A program made the translations under genes and the position numbers. Positions 1-5,459 of a stretch of DNA of 5,909 nt are shown here, one piece after another. The notes beneath the pieces were generated by a model, which worked only from the letters and a program-made list of their open reading frames with translations, made no database searches and had not been told where the DNA came from. Source of the stretch: Acidobacteriota bacterium (GTDB taxonomy: Bacteria; Acidobacteriota; Terriglobia; Terriglobales; Acidobacteriaceae); the NCBI GenBank assembly GCA_021780095.1, contig JAJXZK010000458.1, positions 1 through 5,909 on the forward strand, read 5' to 3'. Each line of letters starts with the position of its first letter. The stretch's first letter is position 1.

Positions 1-531
1 TTTTTCAATATTCCGGTGTATCATTTGTTTGCCAGCCCGGTGCTGGTCGGTCACTTCAGAGAATTGAATCTGCCCGACCTGACGGTCGTTTCGCCGGATG
101 CCGGTGGCGTGGAACGGGCACGTTTCTTCGCGCAGAAGATGGAAGCTCCGCTGGCCATTGTGGACAAGCGGCGCACGGATTTGAATGTTTCAGAAGTGAT
201 GCACGTGATTGGCGATGTGCAAGGCAGGACGTGCCTGATCCTCGACGATATTGTCGATACGGCCGGCACCCTGATCAAGACCGTGGATGCATTGTTGGAA
301 GTGGGCGCCAAAAAAGTGTATGCCTGCGCCACCCATGCCGTGCTTTCCGGTCGAGCGATTGAACGGATTGTTGATTCCCGGCTGGAGCAGTTGGTGGTCA
401 CCAATACGATTCCGCTGCGGGAAGAAGCGCAGCATGCGGGCAAGATTAAAGTGCTTTCGATTGCGGGCCTGATTGGACGCGCGATTGAGAGCATCCATAT
501 GGAGACCAGCGTTAGCAGCTTGTTTAACTAA
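1..531 (+). CDS. prs: Ribose-phosphate pyrophosphokinase (PRPP synthase), C-terminal part, 5' end outside window
   Basis: This is the last 176 residues of a cytosolic enzyme that transfers pyrophosphate from ATP to ribose 5-phosphate. The PRPP made feeds purine, pyrimidine, NAD, histidine and tryptophan synthesis. The frame is open from base 1 (FFNIPVYHLFASPVL), so the GTG at 16 is not the start. Visible motifs are VVSPDAGGVERAR, the KRR of the flexible loop (DKRRTDLN), GDVQGR, the PRPP-binding signature LDDIVDTAGTL near residues 82-92, and the usual SVSSLF end. The full family length is about 310-320 residues, so a little over half is here. The residue before HLFA is Tyr (TAT) where Prs proteins usually have Asp (IPVD). 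It ends in TAA, and a 163-base structured gap separates it from rplY, so the two need not share a transcript. Identification is secure. Confidence 0.97.
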   Translation, partial: FFNIPVYHLFASPVLVGHFRELNLPDLTVVSPDAGGVERARFFAQKMEAPLAIVDKRRTDLNVSEVMHVIGDVQGRTCLILDDIVDTAGTLIKTVDALLEVGAKKVYACATHAVLSGRAIERIVDSRLEQLVVTNTIPLREEAQHAGKIKVLSIAGLIGRAIESIHMETSVSSLFN

Positions 532-568
532 CGCCTCTCTGACGAACGAAGCTTTCTGTACCGCGCCG

Positions 569-587
569 CCGCCGTCTTCGGAGGCGG
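569..587 (+). other. UUCG-capped hairpin in the gap after prs
   Basis: CCGCC (569-573) pairs with GGCGG (583-587). TC/GA continues the stem after a bulged G at 574, and the loop is TTCG (577-580) closed by C-G, the very stable cUUCGg tetraloop. No T-run follows (GTGGATAG), so it is not a standard intrinsic terminator. It could end prs transcription weakly, stabilise the prs 3' end, or be the first element of the rplY leader. The pairing is read directly; the role is open. Confidence 0.45.
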
Positions 588-612
588 GTGGATAGAACAT
601 CAACAGTGTGGC

Positions 613-666
613 CGGGCAGAAAATGTCGTGGTCACGAGAAGGGAGCGGCGCAACCCGCCGTGCCCG
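613..666 (+). promoter_or_regulatory. Candidate multibranched RNA leader upstream of rplY
   Basis: A closing helix of six pairs joins CGGGCA (613-618) to TGCCCG (661-666). It encloses two hairpins: TCGT (626-629) with ACGA (634-637) and loop GGTC, and CGGCG (646-650) with CGCCG (656-660) and loop CAACC. The result is a compact three-way junction with a purine-rich single strand (638-645), ending 28 bases before the chosen rplY start. Position and nesting suggest a cis-regulatory leader for bL25, perhaps autogenous. I do not recognise it as a named family, and GC-rich DNA can give such pairings by chance. Confidence 0.4.
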
Positions 667-694
667 AAGGTCAATGGAAGGGAAACAGGAAAAA

Positions 695-1390
695 ATGAGT
701 ACACCTGAAGTTGTTACAGCCACGCCCCGCGAGGGCAAGTTCACCAAAAATGTCGCCCGCCGCGTACGCGTTGCCGGCAGCATTCCAGCCGTGGTGTATG
801 GAGCCCAGCAGCCGTCTGTTGCGGTCACCGTCGACCCCAAGCAGATTCGCCGGATCCTCCATTCCGAGTCCGGACACAACACAATTTTCGATCTCGACGT
901 GTCCGGTTCCGTCGCCAAGGTGATGGTGGTGGATTGGCAGAACGATCCCATCAAGGGCAACCTGATCCACATCGACATGAAGCGTATCGCGATGGACAAG
1001 ATGATGCGAGTCGAAGTACCGATCCAGCTGCTGGGCGTTCCTGTCGGCGTCAAGACGCAGGGCGGCATTCTCGACCAGGTGTTGCGCGAGATTGAAATTG
1101 AATGTTTGCCTGCGGATATCCCAGGGCATATCGACATCGATGTCAGCGAACTGGCATTCGGTATGGTGATTCGAGTGGCCGATCTGCCACACAACGATAA
1201 GTTGAAGTTCATTACCGACGAAGAAACGACCGTCGCTCACATCACTGCGGTTCGTGAAGAAGTTGTCGCGACGCCGGATGCGTTGGCAGCCGAAGCGCCT
1301 GCGGAACCTGAAGTAGCCAAGAAGGGCAAGCAGGAAACGGCCGAGGGCGATGACGCCAAAAAGGATGACAAGAAAGACGCCAAGAAATAG
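695..1390 (+). CDS. rplY: 50S ribosomal protein bL25, long TL5/CTC form
   Basis: bL25 binds loop E of 5S rRNA in the central protuberance of the large subunit. The 231-residue product has the N-terminal 5S-binding barrel (about 1-95: TPREGKFTKNVARRVR, then IPAVVYG, VDPKQIRRIL and HIDMKRI) and the second CTC-type beta domain (about 100-185: GVKTQGGILDQVLREIEIECLP). A charged tail follows, rich in Ala, Glu, Lys and Asp (about 190-231, ending KKDDKKDAKK). The short E. coli form lacks the second domain. I chose ATG 695 because MSTPEVVTATPREGK begins where the family begins and AGGA (687-690) precedes it. ATG 674 and GTG 608 are in frame, but 608 would translate the folded leader. pth follows after 12 bases, so the two form an operon. 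Confidence 0.95.
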   Translation: MSTPEVVTATPREGKFTKNVARRVRVAGSIPAVVYGAQQPSVAVTVDPKQIRRILHSESGHNTIFDLDVSGSVAKVMVVDWQNDPIKGNLIHIDMKRIAMDKMMRVEVPIQLLGVPVGVKTQGGILDQVLREIEIECLPADIPGHIDIDVSELAFGMVIRVADLPHNDKLKFITDEETTVAHITAVREEVVATPDALAAEAPAEPEVAKKGKQETAEGDDAKKDDKKDAKK

Positions 1391-1402
1391 TTTCGTGAGC
1401 GC

Positions 1403-2062
1403 ATGGAACCTTCTGGCGGCATAAGTTCGAACATGATTTCTGGCGGCGATGCGGGAGTTACCCTGATCGTCGGGCTGGGCAATCCAGGAATCGAGTATCA
1501 GTTCACACCGCATAACGCCGGCTTTCTGGCCATCGATCGGTTGGCAGAGCGGTATGGACTGGTAGTCACAAATCGGCGCTCGAAGGCATTGACCGCTTCG
1601 ACGCGCATCGCAGGCCGGCAAGTACTGCTGGCCAAGCCGGAAACCTACATGAACCTCAGTGGGTTATCGGTCGCGGCGCTTGTTGACGAGTTGCAAATTG
1701 ATCCGCGGCGGCAACTGATCGTGCTGTATGACGAAGTGGCCCTGCCCCTGGGTAGTATTCGTATCCGTGAGCGCGGAAGCGCGGGCGGGCACAACGGGGT
1801 CAAGTCGATTTCGAGTGCGCTGGGCACAGAAGAGTGGCTGCGAATTCGAATTGGAATTGCTCCGGAAGACGCCATGGCGGCCGAAAACGCCCGCCAGCAA
1901 CGCAAGGATTATGTCCTGACGCCGTTCCGCAAGACCGAACTGGCGGTGCTGGACAAAGTTCTGGACGATGTTTCGACGGCGATTGAGTTGCTTTTAACCG
2001 AAGGCGCCAGCGTCGCGATGAACCGGTTGAATCGGCGAATCACTGCCGAAGAGCAAGAATGA
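1403..2062 (+). CDS. pth: Peptidyl-tRNA hydrolase
   Basis: This cytosolic esterase cleaves the bond between a stalled peptide and its tRNA, freeing tRNA from drop-off products. All the usual active-site residues are present when numbered from this start: Asn27 in GLGNPG, His37 in TPHNAGF, Asn84 in ETYMNLSG, Asp110 in LYDEVALPLG and Asn131 in GGHNGVKS. These match E. coli Asn10, His20, Asn68, Asp93 and Asn114. At 219 residues it is slightly longer than the usual 185-200, because about 18 residues (MEPSGGISSN...) precede the first strand. ATG 1433 would give a more typical N-terminus but has no ribosome binding site; ATG 1403 has a weak GTGAG at 1395-1399. It lies 12 bases after rplY, a common neighbour pair. 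Function is secure; the start is less so. Confidence 0.95.
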   Translation: MEPSGGISSNMISGGDAGVTLIVGLGNPGIEYQFTPHNAGFLAIDRLAERYGLVVTNRRSKALTASTRIAGRQVLLAKPETYMNLSGLSVAALVDELQIDPRRQLIVLYDEVALPLGSIRIRERGSAGGHNGVKSISSALGTEEWLRIRIGIAPEDAMAAENARQQRKDYVLTPFRKTELAVLDKVLDDVSTAIELLLTEGASVAMNRLNRRITAEEQE

Positions 2063-2076
2063 AGCAAACGACGGAA

Positions 2077-2131
2077 CGGTAAATTGAGCAGCCTTGAAGG
2101 TTGCGACAGGCATGGCAAGAAGGCTTTGCCG
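2077..2131 (+). promoter_or_regulatory. Candidate rpsF leader structure (possible S6:S18 regulatory site)
   Basis: The gap before rpsF can fold in two ways. In one, CGGTAAA (2077-2083) pairs with TTTGCCG (2125-2131, one G-U), a 7-base bulge TTGAGCA follows, then GCCTT (2091-2095) pairs with AAGGC (2120-2124) and TTGC (2101-2104) with GCAA (2115-2118). In the other, two separate hairpins form: GCAGCC/GGTTGC (2088-2104) and GGCAAG/TTTGCC (2114-2130). The structure ends six bases before the GAGAG ribosome binding site (2137-2141). In many bacteria the S6:S18 complex represses its own operon through a bulged hairpin at this place. I do not see the CACCG-type element of that motif, so this is a positional inference. 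Confidence 0.35.
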
Positions 2132-2145
2132 GAAACGAGAGACGA

Positions 2146-2649
2146 ATGGAACGGAAATACGAAGTGATGTTTATCCTGCGCCCCGATGTGATTGGCGAAG
2201 AAGCCGACAAGCTGATCGCCGGCTTTGAAGCCACCATCACCAAGGGCAATGGCAAGCTGGTATCGAGCGAGAAGCTTGGAAACCGCAAGCTGGCCTACAC
2301 CGTCCGCAAGTTCAACGAGGGCAACTACAACCTATTGACCGTGGAAGCGGATGGGAGCCTGGTGGCCGAACTGGAACGCCGCTTGCGCGTTACGGAGCCC
2401 GTTATCAAGTTCATCACCGTCCGCATGGACGAGGAAGAAAAGCGCATCAACAAGATCAAGAAGCTGCGCTCTACCAAGATCAAGCAAAGCACGGTGAATG
2501 CCCAGGCCGCGCAGGCTGCCCAGGCGAATGCCGCCGCAGCTGCGTCCCAGGCGGCTGCCGCGCATACCGCTGCCGCACAGCCCGTCGCTCCGCAGCGCAG
2601 CGTCGAACAGCCAACAGAAACCGCGCCGGTTCCAGAAGCGATCGCATAG
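2146..2649 (+). CDS. rpsF: 30S ribosomal protein bS6 with Ala-rich C-terminal tail
   Basis: bS6 is a small-subunit platform protein that binds 16S rRNA as a pair with bS18. Residues 1-100 form the complete S6 fold: MERKYEVMFILRPD, the loop SEKLGNRKLAYTVRKFNEG, then NYNLLTVEADG and VIKFITVRMDEEEKR. Residues about 101-167 are extra: a Lys-rich stretch (INKIKKLRSTKIK), an Ala/Gln run (about 119-145) and a Pro/Thr/Glu end. The usual length is 95-135 residues, so 167 is long; the tail is likely flexible and solvent-exposed. I chose ATG 2146 because the protein begins there as the family does and GAGAG (2137-2141) lies four bases upstream. An in-frame TTG at 2101 would start inside the folded leader. 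rpsR follows after 98 bases, with no ssb between. Confidence 0.95.
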   Translation: MERKYEVMFILRPDVIGEEADKLIAGFEATITKGNGKLVSSEKLGNRKLAYTVRKFNEGNYNLLTVEADGSLVAELERRLRVTEPVIKFITVRMDEEEKRINKIKKLRSTKIKQSTVNAQAAQAAQANAAAAASQAAAAHTAAAQPVAPQRSVEQPTETAPVPEAIA

Positions 2650-2662
2650 CGCAACATTTTTT

Positions 2663-2677
2663 GTGGGCGATGCCCAC
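2663..2677 (+). other. Perfect hairpin after rpsF, preceded by a T6 run
   Basis: GTGGGC (2663-2668) and GCCCAC (2672-2677) form six perfect pairs around a GAT loop, 13 bases after the rpsF stop. The T6 run (2657-2662) lies before the stem on this strand, so it is not an intrinsic terminator in the direction of transcription. It may protect the rpsF 3' end or set the ratio of rpsF to rpsR. The pairing is certain; the function is a guess. Confidence 0.45.
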
Positions 2678-2707
2678 GGCAATTCCAACCGAAGCATAAG
2701 TTCACGC

Positions 2708-2726
2708 GCCGGATATACTCTCCGGC
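2708..2726 (+). other. Hairpin just upstream of the rpsR ribosome binding site
   Basis: GCCGGA (2708-2713) pairs with TCCGGC (2721-2726) around the loop TATACTC, leaving eight bases before the AAGGAG of rpsR (2735-2740). The ribosome binding site itself stays free. A stem here could pause RNA polymerase, block an RNase or bind protein. The loop contains TATACT, which resembles a -10 box, but no -35 box sits at the right distance. Confidence 0.4.
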
Positions 2727-2747
2727 CGACTAAGAAGGAGTCGCAGC

Positions 2748-3074
2748 ATGGCAGAAGAAAGATCGCAATCGACATCATCATCCTCGGATGGACCCTCTCA
2801 CTCTGGTCCGCGGCCACCGCGCCCGGCTGGCGCAGGCGGCGGTCCCGGCGGACGCAAATTCTTCCGCCGTAAGAAAGTGTGCAAATTCTGCGTCGAGAAA
2901 ATCGATGCCATTCCCTACCGCGATGTGCGCCTGCTGCAGGGCTTCGTCGCAGAAAGCGGGAAGATTGTTCCCCGCCGCCTGACCGGCGTCTGCACTACGC
3001 ACCAGCGCCGCGTCACCCGCGCCATCAAGCAAGCTCGCAACATCGCACTGCTGCCCTTTGCGCAGCGTCACTAG
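2748..3074 (+). CDS. rpsR: 30S ribosomal protein bS18, putative zinc-ribbon form
   Basis: bS18 pairs with bS6 on the small-subunit platform. This copy has 108 residues against a usual 70-90. The excess is a disordered N-terminal stretch (about 1-36) rich in Ser, Pro and Gly. The conserved core starts at [13 protein letters not shown] and runs through [26 protein letters not shown] and the end [12 protein letters not shown]. Cys45, Cys48, Cys82 and His85 form a CxxC...CxxH set, consistent with the zinc-binding version of S18; many species have lost these residues. A strong ribosome binding site AAGGAG (2735-2740) lies seven bases before ATG 2748 and fixes the start. rplI follows 44 bases later in the same operon. 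Identity is secure; metal binding is inferred from residues only. Confidence 0.96.
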   Translation: MAEERSQSTSSSSDGPSHSGPRPPRPAGAGGGPGGRKFFRRKKVCKFCVEKIDAIPYRDVRLLQGFVAESGKIVPRRLTGVCTTHQRRVTRAIKQARNIALLPFAQRH

Positions 3075-3118
3075 AGCGTTGATCGCGGCTACCTTAGAGA
3101 ATTTTTGGAGATTGAGAT

Positions 3119-3574
3119 ATGGAAATCATTTTGAAGGAAGATGTCGAGAACCTCGGTCATCGAGGGGATGTCGTGAAAGTGGCGCAGGGTTACGGCCGCA
3201 ATTTTCTGTTGCCGCGCAACCTGGGCATCGAGGCCACGCCGGGCAACAAAGCGGTCATTGAGCAAATGAAGTCCTCCTCGGTTCGCCGCTCCGCCAAGGA
3301 AAAGGCTGACGCCGAATTGTTGCTGCAGCAGTTTGAGAATGTTGAATTGAACTTTACCCGCAAGACCGGCGACAACGATCACCTGTTCGGCTCCGTCACC
3401 GGACCGGATATTGCGCAGGCACTGGAAGCCAAGGGCTTTACGATTGACCGCCGCAAGGTGCAACTGGAAGAGCCGCTGAAATCGCTGGGCGAGTTCCTGA
3501 TCCCTGTTCGCCTGCATCGCGAAGTCACCGCACACGTCAAGGTCGTCGTCGAAAAAGAAGCCGAAACCGAGTAG
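3119..3574 (+). CDS. rplI: 50S ribosomal protein bL9
   Basis: bL9 binds 23S rRNA near the base of the L1 stalk and reaches across the ribosome surface, where it helps keep the reading frame. The 151 residues match the usual length of about 148-150. The N-terminal rRNA-binding domain (1-50) has MEIILKEDVENLGHRGDVV and the signature GYGRNFLLPRNLG. A charged connecting helix follows (about 48-75, SAKEKADAELLLQQ), then the C-terminal domain (about 80-147) with HLFGSVTGPDIAQAL and LGEFLIPVRLHREV. The start ATG 3119 is supported by GGAG (3107-3110) eight bases upstream. It is the last gene of the rpsF-rpsR-rplI group; the next gene runs toward it on the other strand, so transcription must end in 3575-3658. 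Confidence 0.97.
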   Translation: MEIILKEDVENLGHRGDVVKVAQGYGRNFLLPRNLGIEATPGNKAVIEQMKSSSVRRSAKEKADAELLLQQFENVELNFTRKTGDNDHLFGSVTGPDIAQALEAKGFTIDRRKVQLEEPLKSLGEFLIPVRLHREVTAHVKVVVEKEAETE

Positions 3575-3603
3575 CTTCCACGCGCCGAACGAAATCTGGG
3601 TGC

Positions 3604-3638
3604 CCCATCCTCGCCGCGTTGTTTGCGGCCAGGGTGGG
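3604..3638. repeat. Long imperfect inverted repeat in the rplI / phosphoesterase convergent junction
   Basis: CCCATCCT-C-GCCGC (3604-3617) pairs with GCGGC-C-AGGGTGGG (3625-3638) around a seven-base loop GTTGTTT. That gives 13 pairs, including one G-U, with a single C-C mismatch. It lies between two convergent stop codons (3574 and 3659-3661), so it can fold in both transcripts. Neither strand has a T-run after the stem, which argues against a classical intrinsic terminator, although it could still stop or trim both messages. From memory, GGGTGCCCCATCC...GGGTGGG palindromes occur between genes in acidobacterial genomes, so it may be one copy of a dispersed repeat. That last point is unverified recall. 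Confidence 0.6.
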
Positions 3639-3658
3639 AGGATGAATCAACTTGCGAA

Positions 3659-4414
3659 CTATCGCCCGACGCTGAGCCGCGATGACAGCATCTCCGGCAA
3701 GCCAGCCCGCAGAATGCGCATCTGCGCGGCCTTCACATCATAGGGAACGCGGAAGAATGTGACCCGCGCCGCCTCGTCATCGTAGAGCGCGAAGGCGGCT
3801 CTCCAATCGCGATCGCGTGGCTGGCCAACCGCGCCGGGATTGATCAGGTATTTTGCGGCGCTGCGCAAATCCAGGTCGTAGCTTTCCACCAGCTTGTCGT
3901 CGCTGTATGCCGGCCTCAGCTCGAACCAATCCCCCGCCGCATTCTCGGCAAACCCACCCTGCACGTGCGTATGACCGAAGAACGTGATCGGGGTGCGCGT
4001 GCGCGCAAATTGCCCTTCCGCGTCCTCGGTGGAGAGCAGATATTCGTCCTCATCGAGCAGCGAGCCGTGGACGCAGCTCACCCGCGTTTCCGCGGGCGAA
4101 ATCGGGCCTGCCGGCATTTCCTTCAACCATTGGAGTGCTTCCGGACTCAGCTGCCCTCGCGTCCATTGCACCGCTCGGAAGGCGACTGGATTGAAGTGTT
4201 CCGCCCCAGTAAGTCCAGCGCACGCACGATCATGATTTCCCCGGACGAACATCGTGCCAATCTCGCGGGACCGCTCGATGACGGCCTCCGGCGCGGCGTT
4301 ATAACCGACCACATCGCCCAGGTTCCAGACCACGTCGTGTTGGGGAGCAGCTTCAAGCACCGCATCCAGGGCGTCAATGTTGGCGTGGATATCAGAAAAG
4401 ATCAGCACTCGCAT
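3659..4414 (-). CDS. Calcineurin-like metallophosphoesterase (YfcE/Metallophos_2 type)
   Basis: This 251-residue cytosolic protein has every metal-binding motif of the two-metal phosphoesterase fold in order: SDIHAN (Asp8, His10), NLGDVVGY (Asp34), RGNHDR (Asn60, His61), CVHGS (His116) and FFGHTH (His148, His150). The C-terminal LINPGAVGQPRDRDW and FALYD are typical of the small bacterial Metallophos_2 proteins. No signal peptide is seen. The substrate cannot be told from sequence; relatives act on phosphodiesters in vitro. I chose ATG at 4414 because MRVLIFSDIHAN is where the family starts. ATG 4453 adds 13 residues (MGNVACRRAAPPT) translated partly from a C7 run. Neither start has a good ribosome binding site. 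It lies 90 bases after the kinase on the same strand and is probably co-transcribed with it. Confidence 0.92.
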   Translation of the reverse strand: MRVLIFSDIHANIDALDAVLEAAPQHDVVWNLGDVVGYNAAPEAVIERSREIGTMFVRGNHDRACAGLTGAEHFNPVAFRAVQWTRGQLSPEALQWLKEMPAGPISPAETRVSCVHGSLLDEDEYLLSTEDAEGQFARTRTPITFFGHTHVQGGFAENAAGDWFELRPAYSDDKLVESYDLDLRSAAKYLINPGAVGQPRDRDWRAAFALYDDEAARVTFFRVPYDVKAAQMRILRAGLPEMLSSRLSVGR

Positions 4415-4504
4415 AGTTGGGGGGGCCGCCCTGCGACAGGCAACATTCCCCATCCTACCGGAACTGGCCCTCTCGCGGGCGCCCTCTTCCTATCTTCCCT
4501 ACCA

Positions 4505-5422
4505 CTACCGGCAGAGACGTTGGGCGGCTTGAACTAGGCCGGGAGCGAAGCTCCACGTGAGTGAGCGCACCGTCGGCTGCACGGCTCGCAGTGAAAACGA
4601 ACGCAGCGCAGGGGTCAACGCCCGCGGGGAGCTGATCCCGGATTTCTCCGAGCGAGTCATCGCGTGCGGCAAGCCGAAAATAGAACGCGGCATGGAGAGC
4701 ATCGAACGCAATGAAGCGCCTTGGGAACGAAGCGCGCGCAGCGGACTGAGCGCGCCGCCTCTTTCCCCATTGCCCAGCGGCAGGAAGTACTGCGTGCCGT
4801 GGACTGGCTCTTTCAGCCGTCGCAGCAGCGTTTGCAGGTCCTCGTTATTGCGGACAAAGTCGATGTCGTCGGTGTTCACGATCAGCAGATCGCTGGCGGT
4901 GTAATGAAAGAAATAATGCTCGTAGGCCTCGGCTACCTTCTCCAGGTAGCGGCCGGAAATTGCCTGCTCCTCGGGCACTCCTTTGCGCGCCATGCGGGTG
5001 CGCAGCACCTTGGGCGAGGTCTGTAGATAAATCACAAGGTCGGGGGTTGGCAACTGGTCGCGGAAATACTGAAATTGACGCTCGTACAGCGCCAACTCAT
5101 CATCGCTCAGGTTCAGGTTGGCGAACAGCTTGTCTTTCTCGAAAATGTAGTCGGCCACCATGGGAACCGATTTTCCGGTCTTCGCGTCGCGCTCGGCGGC
5201 GGCACATAGCTGCTCGTACCGCGACATCAGGAACCACATTTGCGCGGGAAAGGCAGCGCTTCTTTCGCCGCGATAGAATGGCGACAGGAAGGGATTCTGC
5301 TGGGGTTCAATGATGCGCGTGGCACCGATTTCCTGGGCCAGCAGCGTGGCTAATGTGGATTTTCCGGCGCGGATCGGGCCTTCAATTGCGATGAATCTCG
5401 GATTTTCGAAAAGCTTGGCCAT
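4505..5422 (-). CDS. Deoxynucleoside kinase (dNK family) with abnormal C-terminal extension
   Basis: The enzyme phosphorylates deoxynucleosides to monophosphates for dNTP salvage; the base preferred cannot be told. Residues 1-217 are a complete family member: P-loop EGPIRAGKST (14-23), MWFLMSRYEQL (62-72), the DYIFEKDKLFA motif (91-101), the strand DLVIYLQTSP (128-137), the Arg-rich lid RTRMARKGVPEEQ (141-153) and the usual end HGTQYFLPLG. The frame then runs 88 more codons (4505-4771), giving 305 residues where about 205-225 is normal. That tail is Ser/Arg/Leu/Pro-rich, has no recognisable domain and comes from repeat-like DNA, so it may be a read-through after stop loss. The start is clear: AAGGGG on the minus strand (5430-5435) lies seven bases from ATG 5422. 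The phosphoesterase gene lies downstream. Confidence 0.93.
   Translation of the reverse strand: MAKLFENPRFIAIEGPIRAGKSTLATLLAQEIGATRIIEPQQNPFLSPFYRGERSAAFPAQMWFLMSRYEQLCAAAERDAKTGKSVPMVADYIFEKDKLFANLNLSDDELALYERQFQYFRDQLPTPDLVIYLQTSPKVLRTRMARKGVPEEQAISGRYLEKVAEAYEHYFFHYTASDLLIVNTDDIDFVRNNEDLQTLLRRLKEPVHGTQYFLPLGNGERGGALSPLRALRSQGASLRSMLSMPRSIFGLPHAMTRSEKSGISSPRALTPALRSFSLRAVQPTVRSLTWSFAPGLVQAAQRLCR
4542..4771. repeat. Degenerate GAACGnAGCG repeat tract under the kinase tail
   Basis: On the + strand short related words recur: GAACGCAGCG (4599-4608), GAACGCGG (4683-4690), GAACGCAATGAAGCG (4704-4718), GAACGAAGCG (4725-4734) and GGAGCGAAGC (4542-4551). GGAGC-GAA-GCTCC (4542-4554) is also a small hairpin, and CCCGCGGG (4621-4628) is a palindrome. 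The tract corresponds closely to the extra C-terminal part of the kinase frame and to nothing conserved on the + strand. I read it as non-coding or recently acquired DNA, but I cannot name an element or define its ends. Confidence 0.35.
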
Positions 5423-5459
5423 GGCGAATCCCCTTCGTAGTAAAAGCGAATGAAAGTCG

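Noticed and set aside
608..694. In-frame GTG 608 extension of bL25 by 29 residues
   Set aside because: The extra residues do not resemble the family, they would cover the folded leader, and ATG 695 has its own AGGA and a typical N-terminus.
532..694. A tRNA or other known RNA gene in the prs-rplY gap
   Set aside because: There is no cloverleaf, T-loop GTTCGA-like sequence or CCA-type acceptor; only the leader stems listed are seen.
671..1621. Long open frame of 316 codons on the - strand across rplY and pth
   Set aside because: It is antisense to two clear genes, rich in His, Arg and Cys, with no domain.
2714..2719. TATACT as an internal -10 promoter for rpsR
   Set aside because: It sits in a hairpin loop and the hexamer 17 bases upstream (GAAGCA) is not a -35 box.
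3604..3638. Classical Rho-independent terminator
   Set aside because: The stem is strong, but no T-run follows on either strand, so it is listed as an inverted repeat.
3965..4537. Open frame of 190 codons on the + strand opposite the phosphoesterase
   Set aside because: It is a GC-driven shadow: it overlaps all the metal-motif codons of the real gene and shows no family features.
4557..4904. Open frame of 115 codons on the + strand opposite the kinase
   Set aside because: Its second half is antisense to conserved kinase sequence, its first half is repeat-like DNA, and it has no ribosome binding site or recognisable domain.
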